Source: Cryptomeria japonica (taxonomy: Eukaryota > Streptophyta > Pinopsida > Cupressales > Cupressaceae). From it: 64,000 bases of DNA. The stretch spans positions 662,234,438-662,298,437 of the forward strand of contig NC_081414.1 of assembly GCF_030272615.1 (NCBI RefSeq), read 5' to 3'. The position numbers and the translations under genes are program-made. The notes under the pieces were generated by a model, which searched no databases, was not told the origin of the DNA, and saw only the letters and a program-made list of their open reading frames with translations. Shown here piece after piece: positions 1 to 11,367 of this stretch. Position 1 is the stretch's first letter. The number at the start of each line of letters is the position of its first letter.

Positions 1-960
1 TGGAATAATGATCTGAAGAAGGCTACAGATAAGCTGATTTTATCCACTTTTGATGGTAGTGGTTCCACTAGTGCACGAGCGTGGGTTCACAAGCTAGATA
101 TATACCTCTCCTTGAAACCCATTGCTGAAAACGAGGCCATTCATATTGCTGTGCTACATTTAGAGGGTGTCGCATATGACTGGTGGCACCATGGATTGGT
201 CATGTAGAATCACGCTCTCATTCATTCATACGTAGAGTTCACAGAGAGGCTGATTTCCAGATTTGACAGGAAAGATGTGGAACTTTATTACAGGAATTTA
301 GCTCTCCTCAAACAGTCGGGTCATGTGGATGCATATATTAATGAATTTCAACGTATAGCAGTGATGTTACCGTAGATGCTTGATAGGAGGATAGCTATGC
401 TCTTCATAGAGGGACTTCATGAGAGATACCGTGGTTTAGTCAAGGCTTTGAAGCCTAAGACTTTGCAGGAGGCTATTTAGCGCATGTTAGACTTGGACAC
501 CACTTCTCCATCCTCCACTTTTCAGCAAAATAAAAACTTTCCCAGGAACTCCAAACCCTTCCAGAAGCCTTTCAATCCATAGAAGGGTAACACATCTTCT
601 CCTAGGATTGATCAGGAGACTAGAAATGAATTAAGGAGAAAGAAACTGTGTTTTACTTGTAAGGAACCTTGGGAACCGGGTCACAGATGCCTTGGTAAAG
701 GCAAAGCTCATCTCATTAAAGTGAGCTCAGATGTGGAGGATGAGCACATACAGGACACTGATAATGAGGGAGAGCATATTGAGTCTCCCCAGATTGAGCT
801 TGACTCTACTGATGCACAGGCTACGACCAATGTTACCATGGCCACTCTTTCCAGTTATCCTAAGTTCCACGCTTTCAGATTGAAGGGAACTATTCAAGGC
901 AACATGTAGTGTGTTTAGTAGATACTAGAGCGACCCATAACTTTATTGATCAACATGTGG
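1..960 (+). pseudogene. Broken gag of the chromovirus at 1-5546
   Basis: The frame starting at base 1 reads as a retrotransposon capsid (gag) region, with WVHKLDIYLSLKP, YDWWHHGL and the major homology region-like stretch, followed by a CCHC nucleic-acid-binding knuckle around 650-690 (CFTCKEPWEPGHRC). Gag would form the virus-like particle that packages element RNA. In-frame TAG stops lie at 205, 373, 478, 580 and 907, each at a place where a glutamine codon would fit. A frameshift near 910-920 separates it from the protease. The N-terminus is outside the window. It is homologous to the gag at 13.6-14.3 kb. Confidence 0.85.
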
Positions 961-1345
961 TAGAGAGAAGTGGGTAAAAGAAATTTTTTAGGATTTGGTG
1001 TGAAGGTCGCAGATGGTGTAGTGTTGGGATGCACCAAGAGGATTCCTCAGCTCAATATCCAGATGGGGGACTACACTATGACAGATGACTTTTATGTTTT
1101 ATCCTTAGAGGTTTATGATACAGTTATAGGTATACAGTGGCTATAGGGAATTGGTAGATATGTCATTGATCACTGCAGAATACAGTTGGAGTTCTTAGCT
1201 GATGGTAAGAAGAGAATACTGAGGGCATTATCGGATGGAGGCCCCAAGGAGGTTTCCTCTCGCAGGATGGAGACTATTATCAGGTACAAAGATATCCTTA
1301 GGGCTACACAATGCTTCATTTCATCTAAAGCACCTTCATCTTAGG
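925..1345 (+). pseudogene. Aspartic protease region of the chromovirus
   Basis: A retropepsin-type segment follows gag. The active-site box reads VDTRATHNFID near 918-950, where the family usually has D-[ST]-G-A, so the catalytic-loop Ser/Gly is altered. Downstream residues such as YTMTDDFYVLSLEVYDTVIG (about 1074-1130) match the flap and C-terminal part of plant Ty3 proteases. The frame is interrupted by a TAA just after the active-site segment (near 976) and by TAG codons at 1144 and 1342. The family enzyme cleaves the Gag-Pol polyprotein; this copy is inactive. Confidence 0.7.
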
Positions 1346-2720
1346 ATGGCGATTCATATCACATTGACATACAACAGATTTTAGATAAACATGGGGTGGT
1401 GTTTGGTGATATACCTCCTAGAGTACCACCTGATAGAGGCTTTGAGCATGTGATAGAATTCGAGGATGGAGCAAAACCAGTCATGACCACTCCTTACCGC
1501 CATCCTAAGGCCTACAGAGATGAGATTGAGAAAACCACCAGGGAACTTCTGGACATGGGATTCATTAGACCGAGCTCCAGTCCCTTTGCTTCTTCAGTTG
1601 TGTTGGTTAAGAAGAAGGATGAGACCCTACGCATGTGTATTGACTACCGTGTACTTAATAAGAAAACCATTAAGAATTGGTAACCCATTCCATGCATAGA
1701 TGAGTTGTTGGATGGGCTTCATGTCTCAGTTTGTTTTTCGAAGATTGATCTTCGATCAGGGTATCACCAGATTAAGGTGTGGGAGTCTGATATTCACAAA
1801 ACAACCTTCAGATGACATTATGGTCATTACGAGTTCTTAGTGATGCCTTTCGGTTCACTAACGCCCATGCTACAATTTCAGTCATGTATGAACCACATAA
1901 TTAATAAGCATCTGTGTAAGTTTGTATTGGTATTCTTTGATGATATATTGATTTACATCAGATCATGGGAGGAACATCTGAGGCACTTAGATGAGGTATT
2001 GAACATTATGGAATTTCAGTCCTTGTATGCTAAGATGTCCAAACGCGAGTTTGGGCTCACTGAGATTTTATACTTGGGTCATGTGATAGGAGTTGATGGA
2101 GTCAAAGTCCATCAGGAAAAGATCCAAGCTATTATTGATTGGCCACCTCCCAGGAATATTTCAGAGTTGCGTGGTTTCCTTGGTTTATGTGCTTATTACA
2201 GGAGGTTTGTAAGGGTTATTCTCAGCTTGCAGCACTGTTGACAAATCTCACCTGGAAAGGGGCTTTCAGATGGACTCAGGAAGCACAAGAGGTATTTGAT
2301 AGACTTAAACAGGTGATGAACACTTGTCCTGTGTTGGTACTTCCTGATTTCACCCAACCTTTGGTGCTTGAATGTGATGCTTCAGGAGAAGGTGTGGGTG
2401 CAATACTTGTGCAAAATCAGCATCCTATTGTGTATGAGAGTAGAAAACTGAAAGACAATGACAAATTATACTCTACCTATGATAAAGAAATGTTGGCTAT
2501 TATGCATGCTCTCACAAAATTCAGACAGTACTTAGTGGGGAGGAAATTCATTGTTGAACTGATCATAACAGCCTTAAATACTTCTTAGGACAAAAAGATC
2601 CTAATGAGAGGCAGCAAAAATGGGTCAGTAAGATCCAAGCATATGATTTTGACATTGAATATGTCAAGGGGAAAAGTAATGTAGCTGCTGATGCATTATC
2701 TAGAAAGGCATCCATTGCTG
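1346..2720 (+). pseudogene. Reverse transcriptase and RNase H of the chromovirus
   Basis: RT is readable from [12 protein letters not shown] (about 1446) through [17 protein letters not shown], the LVMPFG box and the catalytic FFDDILIY box (near 1936-1960), to LGFLGLCAYYRRF-type thumb sequence near 2200. A frameshift near 2215 leads to the connection and RNase H domain (DASGEGVGAIL near 2371; YSTYDKEMLAIMHAL), then another shift near 2560 before KWVSKIQAYDFDIEYVKGK and the ADALSRK end marker at about 2690. Stops: TAA at 1681, TGA at 1813. In life this would copy element RNA to DNA and remove the RNA strand. The catalytic DD pair is preserved although the gene is broken. Confidence 0.92.
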
Positions 2721-4207
2721 CCCTTTGTTCATTGAGTGAGATTTCAGCTGATTGGAAATCTCAACTTTTAGTAAAGTATTCCAAAAATCAGCATGCATGT
2801 GAAATTATGGATGGGATCATTCAGGATGACCGGTACACAGTTGTGGATGATGTGATTTACTACAAGGGGAGAATTTATTTAGTTCTGGAATCTAAACTAA
2901 AAAATCAGATTTTACATGCTTTTCATGACACTCCTGGAGCAAGACATCAGGGGTATGGTAAGACTTACAGGCAGATTAGAGAGAGGTTCTCTTGGAAAGG
3001 CCTCAAAGATGATGTTTTACAACATGTAAGGGAGTGTATTACTTGCCAACAAATTAAAACTGAAAATACACACCCTGCTGGTCTGCTGCAACCATTACCC
3101 ATTTTGGAGCAAAAATGGACGGGTATTTCAATGGTTTTCATCATGGGTCTTCCCAAGGTGCAAGGAAAGATTGCATATATGTAGTAGTAGACAGGTTGAC
3201 AAAATATGCTCATTTCTTTCCCATAGCAGTAGCATATACAGCTTCACAGGTTGCTGATCTGTTTTTCAGAGAAGTATTTAGGCTCCATGGTCTTCCAAAG
3301 ACCATTGTCAGTGACCGTGACAACCGGTTCATGAGTTCTTTTTGGCAACAATTGTTTAAACTTACTGGCACCAAGTTGACACCTAGCACCAACCATCATC
3401 CTCAAACTGATGGACAAACTGAGATTGTGAACAAGTGGCTTGAGGGGTATTTACGCAACTATGTGTCAGGACAGCAACGGACATGGGTTCGTTGGTTATA
3501 TTTGGGAGAGTTTTGCTACAACACGACACATCACATGTCTATTAATATGTCTCCTTTTTGTACACTACATGGTTATGATGCTTTGACATTCATGGATTTG
3601 GCACTTGGAGATAGTAGAGTACCACTGACACAGGATTGGCTTCAAGAAAGCCAAGACATTCTCAAGGCACTTAAGGAGAACATTCAGCAAGCCCAGAATC
3701 AACAGAATTTATATGCTGATCGCCATAGGATTGAGAGAACATTTGAGGTTGGGGATATGGTATTCTTGCGCCTCCAGCCTTACTGATAGAGTTCTATGAA
3801 GATGAGTGGGGTAGAGAAGCTTAAGCCCCGATTCTATGGTCCGTACCGTGTTTTAAGGAGAGTTGGGGAAGTGGCATATGAGATTGAGCTTCCACCAGAG
3901 AGCAAGGTTCATAATGTCTTTCATGTATATTGCTTCAAGAAGGCAATTGGACAACACAATGACTTCTTTAGTGTTACCACCCTTGGATGAGGAAGGGAAG
4001 TTGATCATGGTTCCAGTTGAGATCTTGGATAGGCGTGAGAGGACATTGAGGAACATGGTGATTAGAGAATTTTTTATTAGATGGAAGAATTTGCCCATAG
4101 AGGATGCCACTTGGGAAGGAGAATCTATTCTACAACATCTTGCTCTTCAGGTGCTTGAGGACAAGCAATTCCAGGAAGGGAGAACTGTAATGTCCCCTCT
4201 TCTTTAG
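2721..4207 (+). pseudogene. Integrase with C-terminal chromodomain
   Basis: The H2C2 zinc-binding region (ARHQGYGKTYRQI with C-x2-C in CITCQQIK, about 2935-3060) is followed, after a frameshift near 3170, by the catalytic core: first Asp in VVVDRLTKYAHFF, second in SDRDNRF, Glu in PQTDGQTEIVNKW. A stop (TGA) at 3784 and further shifts separate the core from the GPY-like segment (FYGPYRVLRRVGEVAYEIEL) and from a chromodomain near 4010-4125 (EILDRRERTL, FFIRWKNLPIEDATWE). Chromodomains tether chromovirus integrases to modified histone tails. The last codons run into the LTR start. Confidence 0.9.
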
Positions 4208-5546
4208 TTGTCATTTTGTTGCTCAGATTCACCTATCATCCATCTCCACAGGCGAAGTTCGGTGTTTGGAGATGAATTCGCTAGCCAAAGGGGACCTAGA
4301 CTTAGTCATCTTATGACTTAGGTGGAAATAATAAAGTAACTTTATAAGATAAAGTTACATAAGTTACTTTTTCTAAAAATAGAAAGTTAATTTAAAAGAT
4401 ATTTAATAAAGACTTTATTAAGTTACCTTGCACACATCCCTAGGTGGTAAAGTAACTTTATTATGGCCCCTTCTTAATGACTAATTACCCCCTCATTGCT
4501 GGTCGAACTTTTTTAAGGAGAAAAGATTCCTTTGGAATCTTTAAATGATGCCAAATAGTACAATGAGGGTTTGAGGGGTAAAAAAGAGGCTTGGAGTTAG
4601 AAAGAGGTATCTTTTTTGTTTTGGAAATTATTCATTTGGTCTCTGCAGCAGTCTGCCATAGCAGGTACACCTTGTGGAAGCTTGATTGAGGACGAAACGC
4701 TTCAATCTTGGACTGGTTGGACGTTACCCCAGCCTTCTACATCACTCCAACACTCATATTTATGCACTTATCAGGCCATTGGGGGCCCAAATTCCTTTGT
4801 TTCAGACATCAGATTTAAGGGAAAGTGGAATTGATCAGATTTGGGCGGTTTTGGAGAGAGTTCTTTGCAGATCATTAGTAATTAATGCCAGCCGTACTGT
4901 TTTGCAGCCAGCCGTACCCTAGGCTGAAGGTGTGGTTGCCAAATAAATAAATTAGGGGTATTTAGGAGTTGGAATTGGGATTAATTTTATTGTCAGCAAT
5001 AAGGAAGAACAGATCCATGGTTTATTCAGAGGAATTCCAGCACATGTAGTCTACATAAGCAATTCATTGAGGAAAAGGGACATAATTTGGGAATCTTGCC
5101 TGACAAGAATTTGGAATTCCAACTGGGTCTGAATAATTCTTCAATATTAGTTTTTAGTAATTATGCTAGAGTTAAATAAAGTCATTTGCAACCCTTAGTA
5201 GCAGCTGGAGGTGCTTAGAGCAGTCATTGTTTCGGTTCAGGCTCAAATTCTACCTTCAAATCTCAGCGTTGGACTCTTGGTAGGCCTTGAACGGCTTATT
5301 TCTATCAAGAATCCTCTGTATTAATTATTTGTACATGCTGCAATTAATAATCAGAAGTCTGGAAGCTATTATCAGTTCTATATTTATTGTATTGCATTTA
5401 TTATTTTTCATGTATTGTCAAAAATCCAAAAAACTACAAAAATTTGAAAATACAATAAACTTTCAAAAACACTTTTCACTGGTCAAAGAATTTGAATTTG
5501 TAAACAATCAGCAGTTTGGATAAGAATTCTAGTTTGGGATCTTTCA
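4186..5546 (+). repeat. 3' LTR of the first chromovirus (family L1)
   Basis: Starts TGTAATGTCCCC directly after the integrase gene and ends GGGATCTTTCA, 1,361 bp. The right edge is set by the solo LTRs of the same family at 31326-32983 and 47086-48492, which end in the same motif and have target duplications. Shared internal marks include a GGGTCTGAATAATTC-like block and an AATAAAGTCA polyadenylation-like block near 5175. AT-rich U3 lies at 4320-4440. Confidence 0.82.
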
Positions 5547-6485
5547 CAAGTTGCAACTACAGCTGAGAAACTCACAGTCACTTGGGTGCGAGCATTGATG
5601 AGTTGCAGATTTGAATTTGGTTCAAGTACTCGGTGAGTTTGAGTGTACCACTTAGTGAGTCCATGTTTACGGGTCAACCTGCACACAGAATGTGCCTAAA
5701 ATGCAGGTTTTTTTTCTCTTTTTAAGCTTATGCACACCCTCATTTCACTCACAACGATCAATGGTCTTTGAGCTCTTCTTGTGGTGCTTTTAGGGAATTG
5801 TGGAAGTTAGATTTCAAAGATTTTTAGAGATCTTTAATGTTATTTTTTCATGTTTTTTCTAATTTGTTTTAAATTTCTAAAATTTTCCAAGCATTTAGAA
5901 ACATAATTTTACATGTAGTATTGTGTTTATAAATATATTCAAATTAAGATATGCTAGCTAGGTTTTTATGTTTCTAACACTTGTTTCTTTTGAAATTTAT
6001 TTTCAATCATGCATTTTTTATTTTTCTTCAGTGTTAGGATTATAGAAATTAAACTAATTTTTTTATTTTTCATTGCCAAGGTTTGTTGTTTGTATTCAAT
6101 TGCATTAGCAATTGGAAGTCAAAGCATTGGAAACAAGGATGTTGCTGTCAAGCTTGGTGTTGTAGGGCTGACCCCAAGATTGGTCACTGCAACTAATGTG
6201 GATTGAAAATGAGTGGGACATTAATTGCCTCAAATACCACCTTGAACGGATTGCTGGCCGTAATGTCAAATTTTTGTCTAATCAATAGAGTCGAAGTTGG
6301 TATAGGATATGACTTAAACCCTTGTTTTGACAAGGCAAAAATAATTGGAGAAGATGAGGATAAGTACAAAGTTAGTAACAATGATCAATCCCAACATGAT
6401 TTAAGTGTTGAAAATAATAGCTAGCTTGGATACCTGATTATTGCATTCTAAATACAAATGTATTCTCTCTTATGTAAATCGAATT
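5547..6485 (+). other. No gene recognised
   Basis: AT-rich sequence between the chromovirus LTR and the short repeats near the copia element. Only short, repeat-like reading frames occur; none resembles a known family to me. Confidence 0.6.
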
Positions 6486-6605
6486 TTGGGCTGGACCCAA
6501 ACATGTAATGTGGAGGAAATTAATTGTAACTTTGGGCTGGACCCAAACTTGTAACGTGGAGACACTTAATTGTAGCTTTGGGCTAGACCCAAACTTGTAA
6601 CGTTA
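6486..6605 (+). repeat. Three tandem copies of a hairpin unit (about 57 bp)
   Basis: The block TTTGGGCTGGACCCAAAC, itself a stem-loop (TTTGGG / CCCAAA around CTGGA), followed by a TTGTAACGT-type tail, occurs at about 6486, 6530 and 6577. The third copy differs by one base (CTAGA). A TATA-like GATATAAATATAA follows near 6670. It lies just upstream of the copia 5' LTR; it may be part of a longer LTR or of an older insertion. Confidence 0.75.
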
Positions 6606-6904
6606 AAGGCAATAAATAAAATAAATCAATAAACTAAATGCATGCCGACTTGAGGGTTGGCGCCAAAGATGGGATATAAATATAATAGCAAATGAAGTCA
6701 TTACACAATCATCATCTCATGCAAATGCTATCTGCTCTACTAGCAGCGATCTTTCCTTCACTCATGCGAACTTGTATAAGGCTATTGTGCGAACCCTTCA
6801 AGGTTGATTGTATGTGGCGAAGTTGTCAAAGATCTTCATGTGAACTCAATAAGGTCTCCTCTCGTGCAAATCTGATCTAGACATCTACTGCTCCTCCTAA
6901 CCAT

Positions 6905-7153
6905 CTGCTGTTGATGAGGGCTGCAATCTTCACTGATATAGTGAACAACATTCTGAGATAAGTTATTGCCTTGTAATTGCCTACATTTGAGATAATGCAT
7001 ATTGTATTTGAGGTTGGGTTTTTCACCTCCAAGAGGGAGGTTTTCCCAGGGTATTGGTGTCTTTTGTCTTGTACTTTATTGCTGTTATTGTTCATTCACA
7101 GTTTGATTATAATTTAATTGCTTAAATTAACATGTGATTGCTTAAAACTAACA
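6905..7153 (+). repeat. 5' LTR of the copia element
   Basis: Right edge is firm: ...AACTAACA followed at once by a primer-binding site. The left edge is taken from where similarity to the 3' side begins (catctgcTGTTGATGAGG); the true edge could be a few bases away or further upstream. A GAGGGAGGTTTTCCCAGGG-like block near 7035 is usual for copia LTR ends. Confidence 0.6.
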
Positions 7154-7165
7154 TGGTATCAAAGC
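7154..7165 (+). other. Primer-binding site, initiator-Met tRNA type
   Basis: TGGTATCAAAGC abuts the LTR end and differs by one base from TGGTATCAGAGC, the complement of the 3' end of plant initiator tRNA-Met. Confidence 0.8.
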
Positions 7166-7236
7166 TTTAGGTTCATTCAAAATAATCAAATTATTTGTTG
7201 TCCTTCACTTTCAGTTTGCTGTTTTAGTTTTGCAAG

Positions 7237-7905
7237 ATGGTTATAGGTCTGAAAGTAGAGGACAGACTTGAAGGTGCCCTCAGTTTTACATCATGGAAGG
7301 TTCGTGTCCTCCTTGCTATTGAAGAATTAGAGCTGTTGCAGTTTGTAGAAGACAAGGATTTGACTGAACCTTTGGATTCAGAAGATCTAAAGCAATTCAA
7401 GAAGAATGCTCTCAACACAAAGAAGTTCCTTATTGATTCCGTGAAGGATCATCTTGGTCCAGTTATCTCCAAACTGAAGACAGCCGAAGAGATGTTTAAA
7501 CATCTTGAAGGGATATATGAGATCAACAACATCAACCAGACACTTACATTGAGGCAACAACTTCTTCAAGTCAAAATGAGCAAAGGAGATTCAGTTATGT
7601 CCTTCTTCTTGAAGATTTCAGAATTGATGGAGCAACCCAGCGCCATTGGAAGCAAAGTTGTGGACAAGGATATTGTCATGATTGCTTTGAATGGTCTTCC
7701 TGACTCTTGGGATCCTTTCATTCAAAGCATAAGTGGAAGAGCTGAATTCCCTTCCTTCGATCGCCTCCGGTCAGATTGCATTCAAGAGGAGTCACGCCTT
7801 GCTGCCAGAGGAATGCATAAAGGCACTCATGGAGGTGATCAACATGTTAGAAGAAAGGGAGGCCATTGGAAGAAGAACAACTTCAAAAGAGATAGACTTC
7901 AAACC
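7237..7905 (+). pseudogene. Copia gag, frameshifted before the zinc knuckle
   Basis: Starts at an ATG 72 bases after the primer-binding site. The product has the copia gag signature: WKVRVLLAIEELELL, an LRQQLLQVKMSKGDSV segment, then LNGLPDSWDPF and ESRLAARG. It would form the particle shell. The frame stays open to 8034, but sense similarity passes to the next frame at roughly 7890-7905, where the CCHC knuckle is encoded; this is a frameshift mutation, since copia elements normally use one frame. Confidence 0.85.
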
Positions 7906-10900
7906 TCCTGCTTACTATTCAAGGAAGAAGCAAAGGGATCTTTCATGTGTCCGTTGCTTCAGATGCGACAAGTTTGGACATTATGCCAAAGAATGTCAGA
8001 ATCCGCCCATGCAAGGAGAGGGCAACCTGAATGAAGTTGCAAACTCAGAAGATAATGACGACTATCTCTTCATTTCTGCCTTGTCTAGCAATGTGCCAAC
8101 CGATAGTAACACTTGGTTGATAGATAGTTGTGCATCTAGACACATCACGGGATATCGAGAGAATCTCTCAGACTTGATGGAGAAAGAGTCCAAGTTTCAT
8201 GTCGTAATTGGTGATGATGCTCAGTATTTGGTAAGAGGTTTTGGTTGCACTTCTTTAAATTTAGAATCTGGCATGTCCTTGCATCTTAGTGATATTTTAT
8301 TTGTTCCTGGAATTGAGAGGAATTTAATTTCTAATTCTGCCCTAGAAGATAAAGGTTATCAAATAATATTTTCTGAGGGTAAAGTACTTGCATGGCCTAA
8401 GAAATCTAGTATTAAATCTGCTCGCGTTTTTGGAAATAGATATGATAGTTTGTATAAGCTTTCAGCTAACTCCATTCAAGCACTCATTCATGAAGCTCCT
8501 GAATCTAGCGAGCTATGGCATAGAAGGCTCGACCATCTTCACTATCAGGCTCTTCCTTCACTTGAAAAGATGGTTAAAGGTATGCCTAAACTTAATCAAT
8601 TTCATGATGATGCTTGCAAAGGTTGTGCATTAGGTAAGAACACTAAAAGTCCATTTCATAAAAGTGAAAATAGAGCGAAGGAAAAATTAGCACTTGTTCA
8701 TTTTGATCTATGTGGACTCATGTTTGTTCCTTCACCTAGTGGATTTCTATACTATGTTACATTTTTAGATGAATTTTCTAGAAAGACTTGGATTTACTTT
8801 CTAAAATCTAAAGAATCTAATGAAGTGTTAAGTAGGTTTAAAGAGTTTAAAGCTCTAGCTGAAAATATGTCTGGTAAAAGGATTAAAGTGTTAAGATCTA
8901 ACAATGGATGTGAATACACCTCAAGTGGCCTCAATGACTTTTGTGTAGAAACAAGAATTAAGAGGGAGTTCTGCGTTCCCTACAATCCTCAGCAAAATGG
9001 TGTAGCTGAACAAAAGATTAGAGCCATTGTTGAAGCTGCCAAAGCTATGATTCACGATCAGGTTCTGCAGACCTTCTTATGGGCTGAAGCATCCAAGATT
9101 GTAGTGTACATTCAGAATAGATGCCCTCACCGAGTCCTGAAGAACATAACTCCTGAGGAAGCTTTCACTGGAGTCAAACCAGATATCAGCGACCTAAGGA
9201 TCTTTGGAAGTCCGGTCTATATTCATGTGCCAAAGGAAAAGAGGACTAAGTTAGAGCCTTCCGGGAAGAAGGGTATCCTTGTTGGATATATTGAATCTTC
9301 CAAGGCATTTCACATTTACATTCATGGTCAAAAGTATATTGAGGTAAGTAGGGATGTCACCTTTGAAGAGAATATTGCTTTCAAGAAATCTAAAGGTTCT
9401 CTTATTGATAATGATAAAGAAGTTAATGATAATCAAGATATGGATATTGATACTAACCCTGAGATTCAGATGGAGTCTATTGAGCCTCCCGAACCTATTG
9501 AGCATGATGATTCTCCTGAGCCTCTAGTTCCAATTGATGGACCTAGAGATATTGCAGTTAGCAAGAAAAGACCACTTTGGGTTAGAAGCACAATTCAAGA
9601 TGCATAAAAGTTTGCAAGTCCTAGTGGCACTTTTAGAGAAAGTAAGAGACTTCAGAAGCTCTCCAACTATGTTGCAATGATGTGCAACATCATTGAGGCT
9701 GAACCATCCAACATAGAAGAAGCTCTGAACCAACATGCATGGAAGTTAACCATGGATGAAGAGTATCAATCCATCATCAAGAATGATGTCTGGGATGTTG
9801 TGCCTAGACCTAAAGGTAAGTCTGTTGTTTCTTCCAAATGGTTGCTTAAAATTAAACATGCTGCTGATGGTAGTATAGAGAAATATAAAGCTAGATTTGT
9901 AGCTCGTGGGTTTTCTCAAAAGGAAGGCATAGATTATGAAGAAACATTTGCTCCTGTTGCTAGATATACTTCCATTAGAACTATTATTGCTGCAGCCAAA
10001 GGTTGGAAGTTACATCAGATGGATGTAAAGAGTACCTTCCTTAACGGTGTTGTTGAGGAAGAAGTCTATATTGAACAACCTGAAGGTTATGAGATTCTTA
10101 ATAGAGAAACTCTTATGTGCAGATTGAAGAAAGCTCTCTATGGCATCAAGGAAGCTCCTAGAGCTTGGTATGAAAGAATTGATAAGTACTTAGTTAGTTT
10201 AGGATTTTATAAGAATGATGCTGATCCTAACATTTACTTTAAAGTATTTAATGGTGAAAAGCTAATTTTGGTTTTATATGTGGATGATTTATTTCTAACT
10301 GGTGAAGATAGTCTCATCATTAGGTGTAAGAAAGAATTAGCTACTGAATTTGAAATGAAGGATCTAGGTCTAATGCATTACCTTCTAGGGTTAGAAGTGT
10401 GGCAAAGACCTAATGAAATTATTCTAAGTCAAGATAAATATACTATTGATATATTGAAAAGATTTGGCATGATGGATTGTAAACCTATGTCTACTCCTAT
10501 GGAAACTAACTTGAAGAAGTTGAGTATTTTTGCAGCTAACTTTGATTTTGCAGATCCTTCAGAGTACAGGCAGTTGATTGGATTCTTGATGTATCTAATC
10601 AACCTTAGACCAGATATTTGCTATGCAGTGAGTGCACTTAGCCAATTCATGAACCTGCCAAAGCATGTTCACTTGGTAGCAGCCAAGCACATCCTGAGAT
10701 ACTTGCGTGGAACAGTTGGCTATGGACTGAAGTATCCAATCAACACAGTAATCAATCTGGAAGGCTACTCTGATTTTGATTGGGCTGGAAGTGTTACTGA
10801 CAGGAAAAGCACCTTAGGAATCTGTTTCAGCTTGGGTTCCGCTATGATGTCTTGGGCCAATAGGAAACAGTCCTCAGTTGCATTAAGTACTACAAAAGTT

Positions 10901-11254
10901 GAATACATTGCTTCAAGTGTGGCAACTAGAGAATCAGTTTGGCTTCGCAAGCTTCTTGCTGGGTTGGTTGGACAACCTTGGGAATCCATTGTTATTTATT
11001 GTGATAATCAGAGTTGTATTAAAATTTCTAATAATCCCGTGTTTCATGACTGGTCAAAACATGTGGAAACTCATTATCACTATGTTCGTGGTATGGCACA
11101 AAGAGGTGCCATCCAGCTGAAATATATCAGCACTGATGAACGGGTTTAAGATGTTCTCACCAAGCCTCTACCTCGAGTGAAGTTTGAGTACTTCAGAGAG
11201 AAGCTTGGAATTGTGGAGAACACAACACTGATTGAGAGGGAGTCTCAATCTTAG
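7906..11254 (+). pseudogene. Copia pol: knuckle, protease, integrase, RT, RNase H
   Basis: In order: CCHC knuckle CFRCDKFGHYAKEC (about 7957-7998); protease WLIDSCASRHITG (8113), where the usual Gly of DSGAS is Cys; integrase zinc region (LWHRRLDHLHY, C-x2-C near 8615); core with Asp in VHFDLCGLM, but RSNNGCEYTS where the second catalytic Asp is Asn, and NPQQNGVAEQKI with Glu kept. After a TAA at 9605 the RT follows with LYVDDLFLTG (near 10277) and RNase H (GYSDFDWAGS, ALSTTKVEYIA, CDNQSC). A TAA at 11147 interrupts the last 35 codons, which end at TAG 11252. Nearly full length; inactive through the stops, the frameshift and the integrase change. Confidence 0.92.
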
Positions 11255-11291
11255 TGATGCAATTCAGTTTGCATCCTCCACCCTCTACGGG

Positions 11292-11367
11292 CATCTGCTG
11301 TTGATGAGGGCTGCAATATTCACTGATATAGTGAACAACAATCTGAGATAAGTTATTGCCTTGTAAT
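11292..11367 (+). repeat. 3' LTR fragment of the copia element
   Basis: 74 of 76 bases match 6902-6977 when aligned by eye. Similarity stops abruptly after ...CCTTGTAAT, which marks a truncation or later rearrangement of the 3' LTR. Confidence 0.8.

Larger units (their letters stand above)
1..5546 (+). mobile_element. Ty3/gypsy chromovirus, 3' portion with 3' LTR
   Basis: A long decayed LTR retrotransposon whose 5' LTR lies left of the window. Domain order on the plus strand is gag, CCHC knuckle, protease, reverse transcriptase, RNase H, H2C2 integrase and a C-terminal chromodomain, then an LTR starting TGTAATGTCCCC at 4186. The chromodomain is what places it in the chromovirus branch of Ty3/gypsy. 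Coding is broken by many in-frame stops, mostly TAG, and several frameshifts, so this copy cannot be autonomous. The 5-bp target duplication cannot be checked because the left end is missing. Confidence 0.93.
6905..11367 (+). mobile_element. Ty1/copia LTR retrotransposon, nearly full coding region
   Basis: Copia-type domain order: gag, CCHC knuckle, protease, integrase, RT, RNase H. A 5' LTR end and initiator-Met-type primer site sit at 7153/7154. A 76-bp block (6902-6977 and 11292-11367) is repeated on both sides of the coding region with two mismatches that I can count, marking the LTR starts. The right LTR departs from the left one after 11367, so the 3' LTR is truncated or replaced. One frameshift in gag-pol and two stop codons break an otherwise continuous polyprotein. 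Confidence 0.9.
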
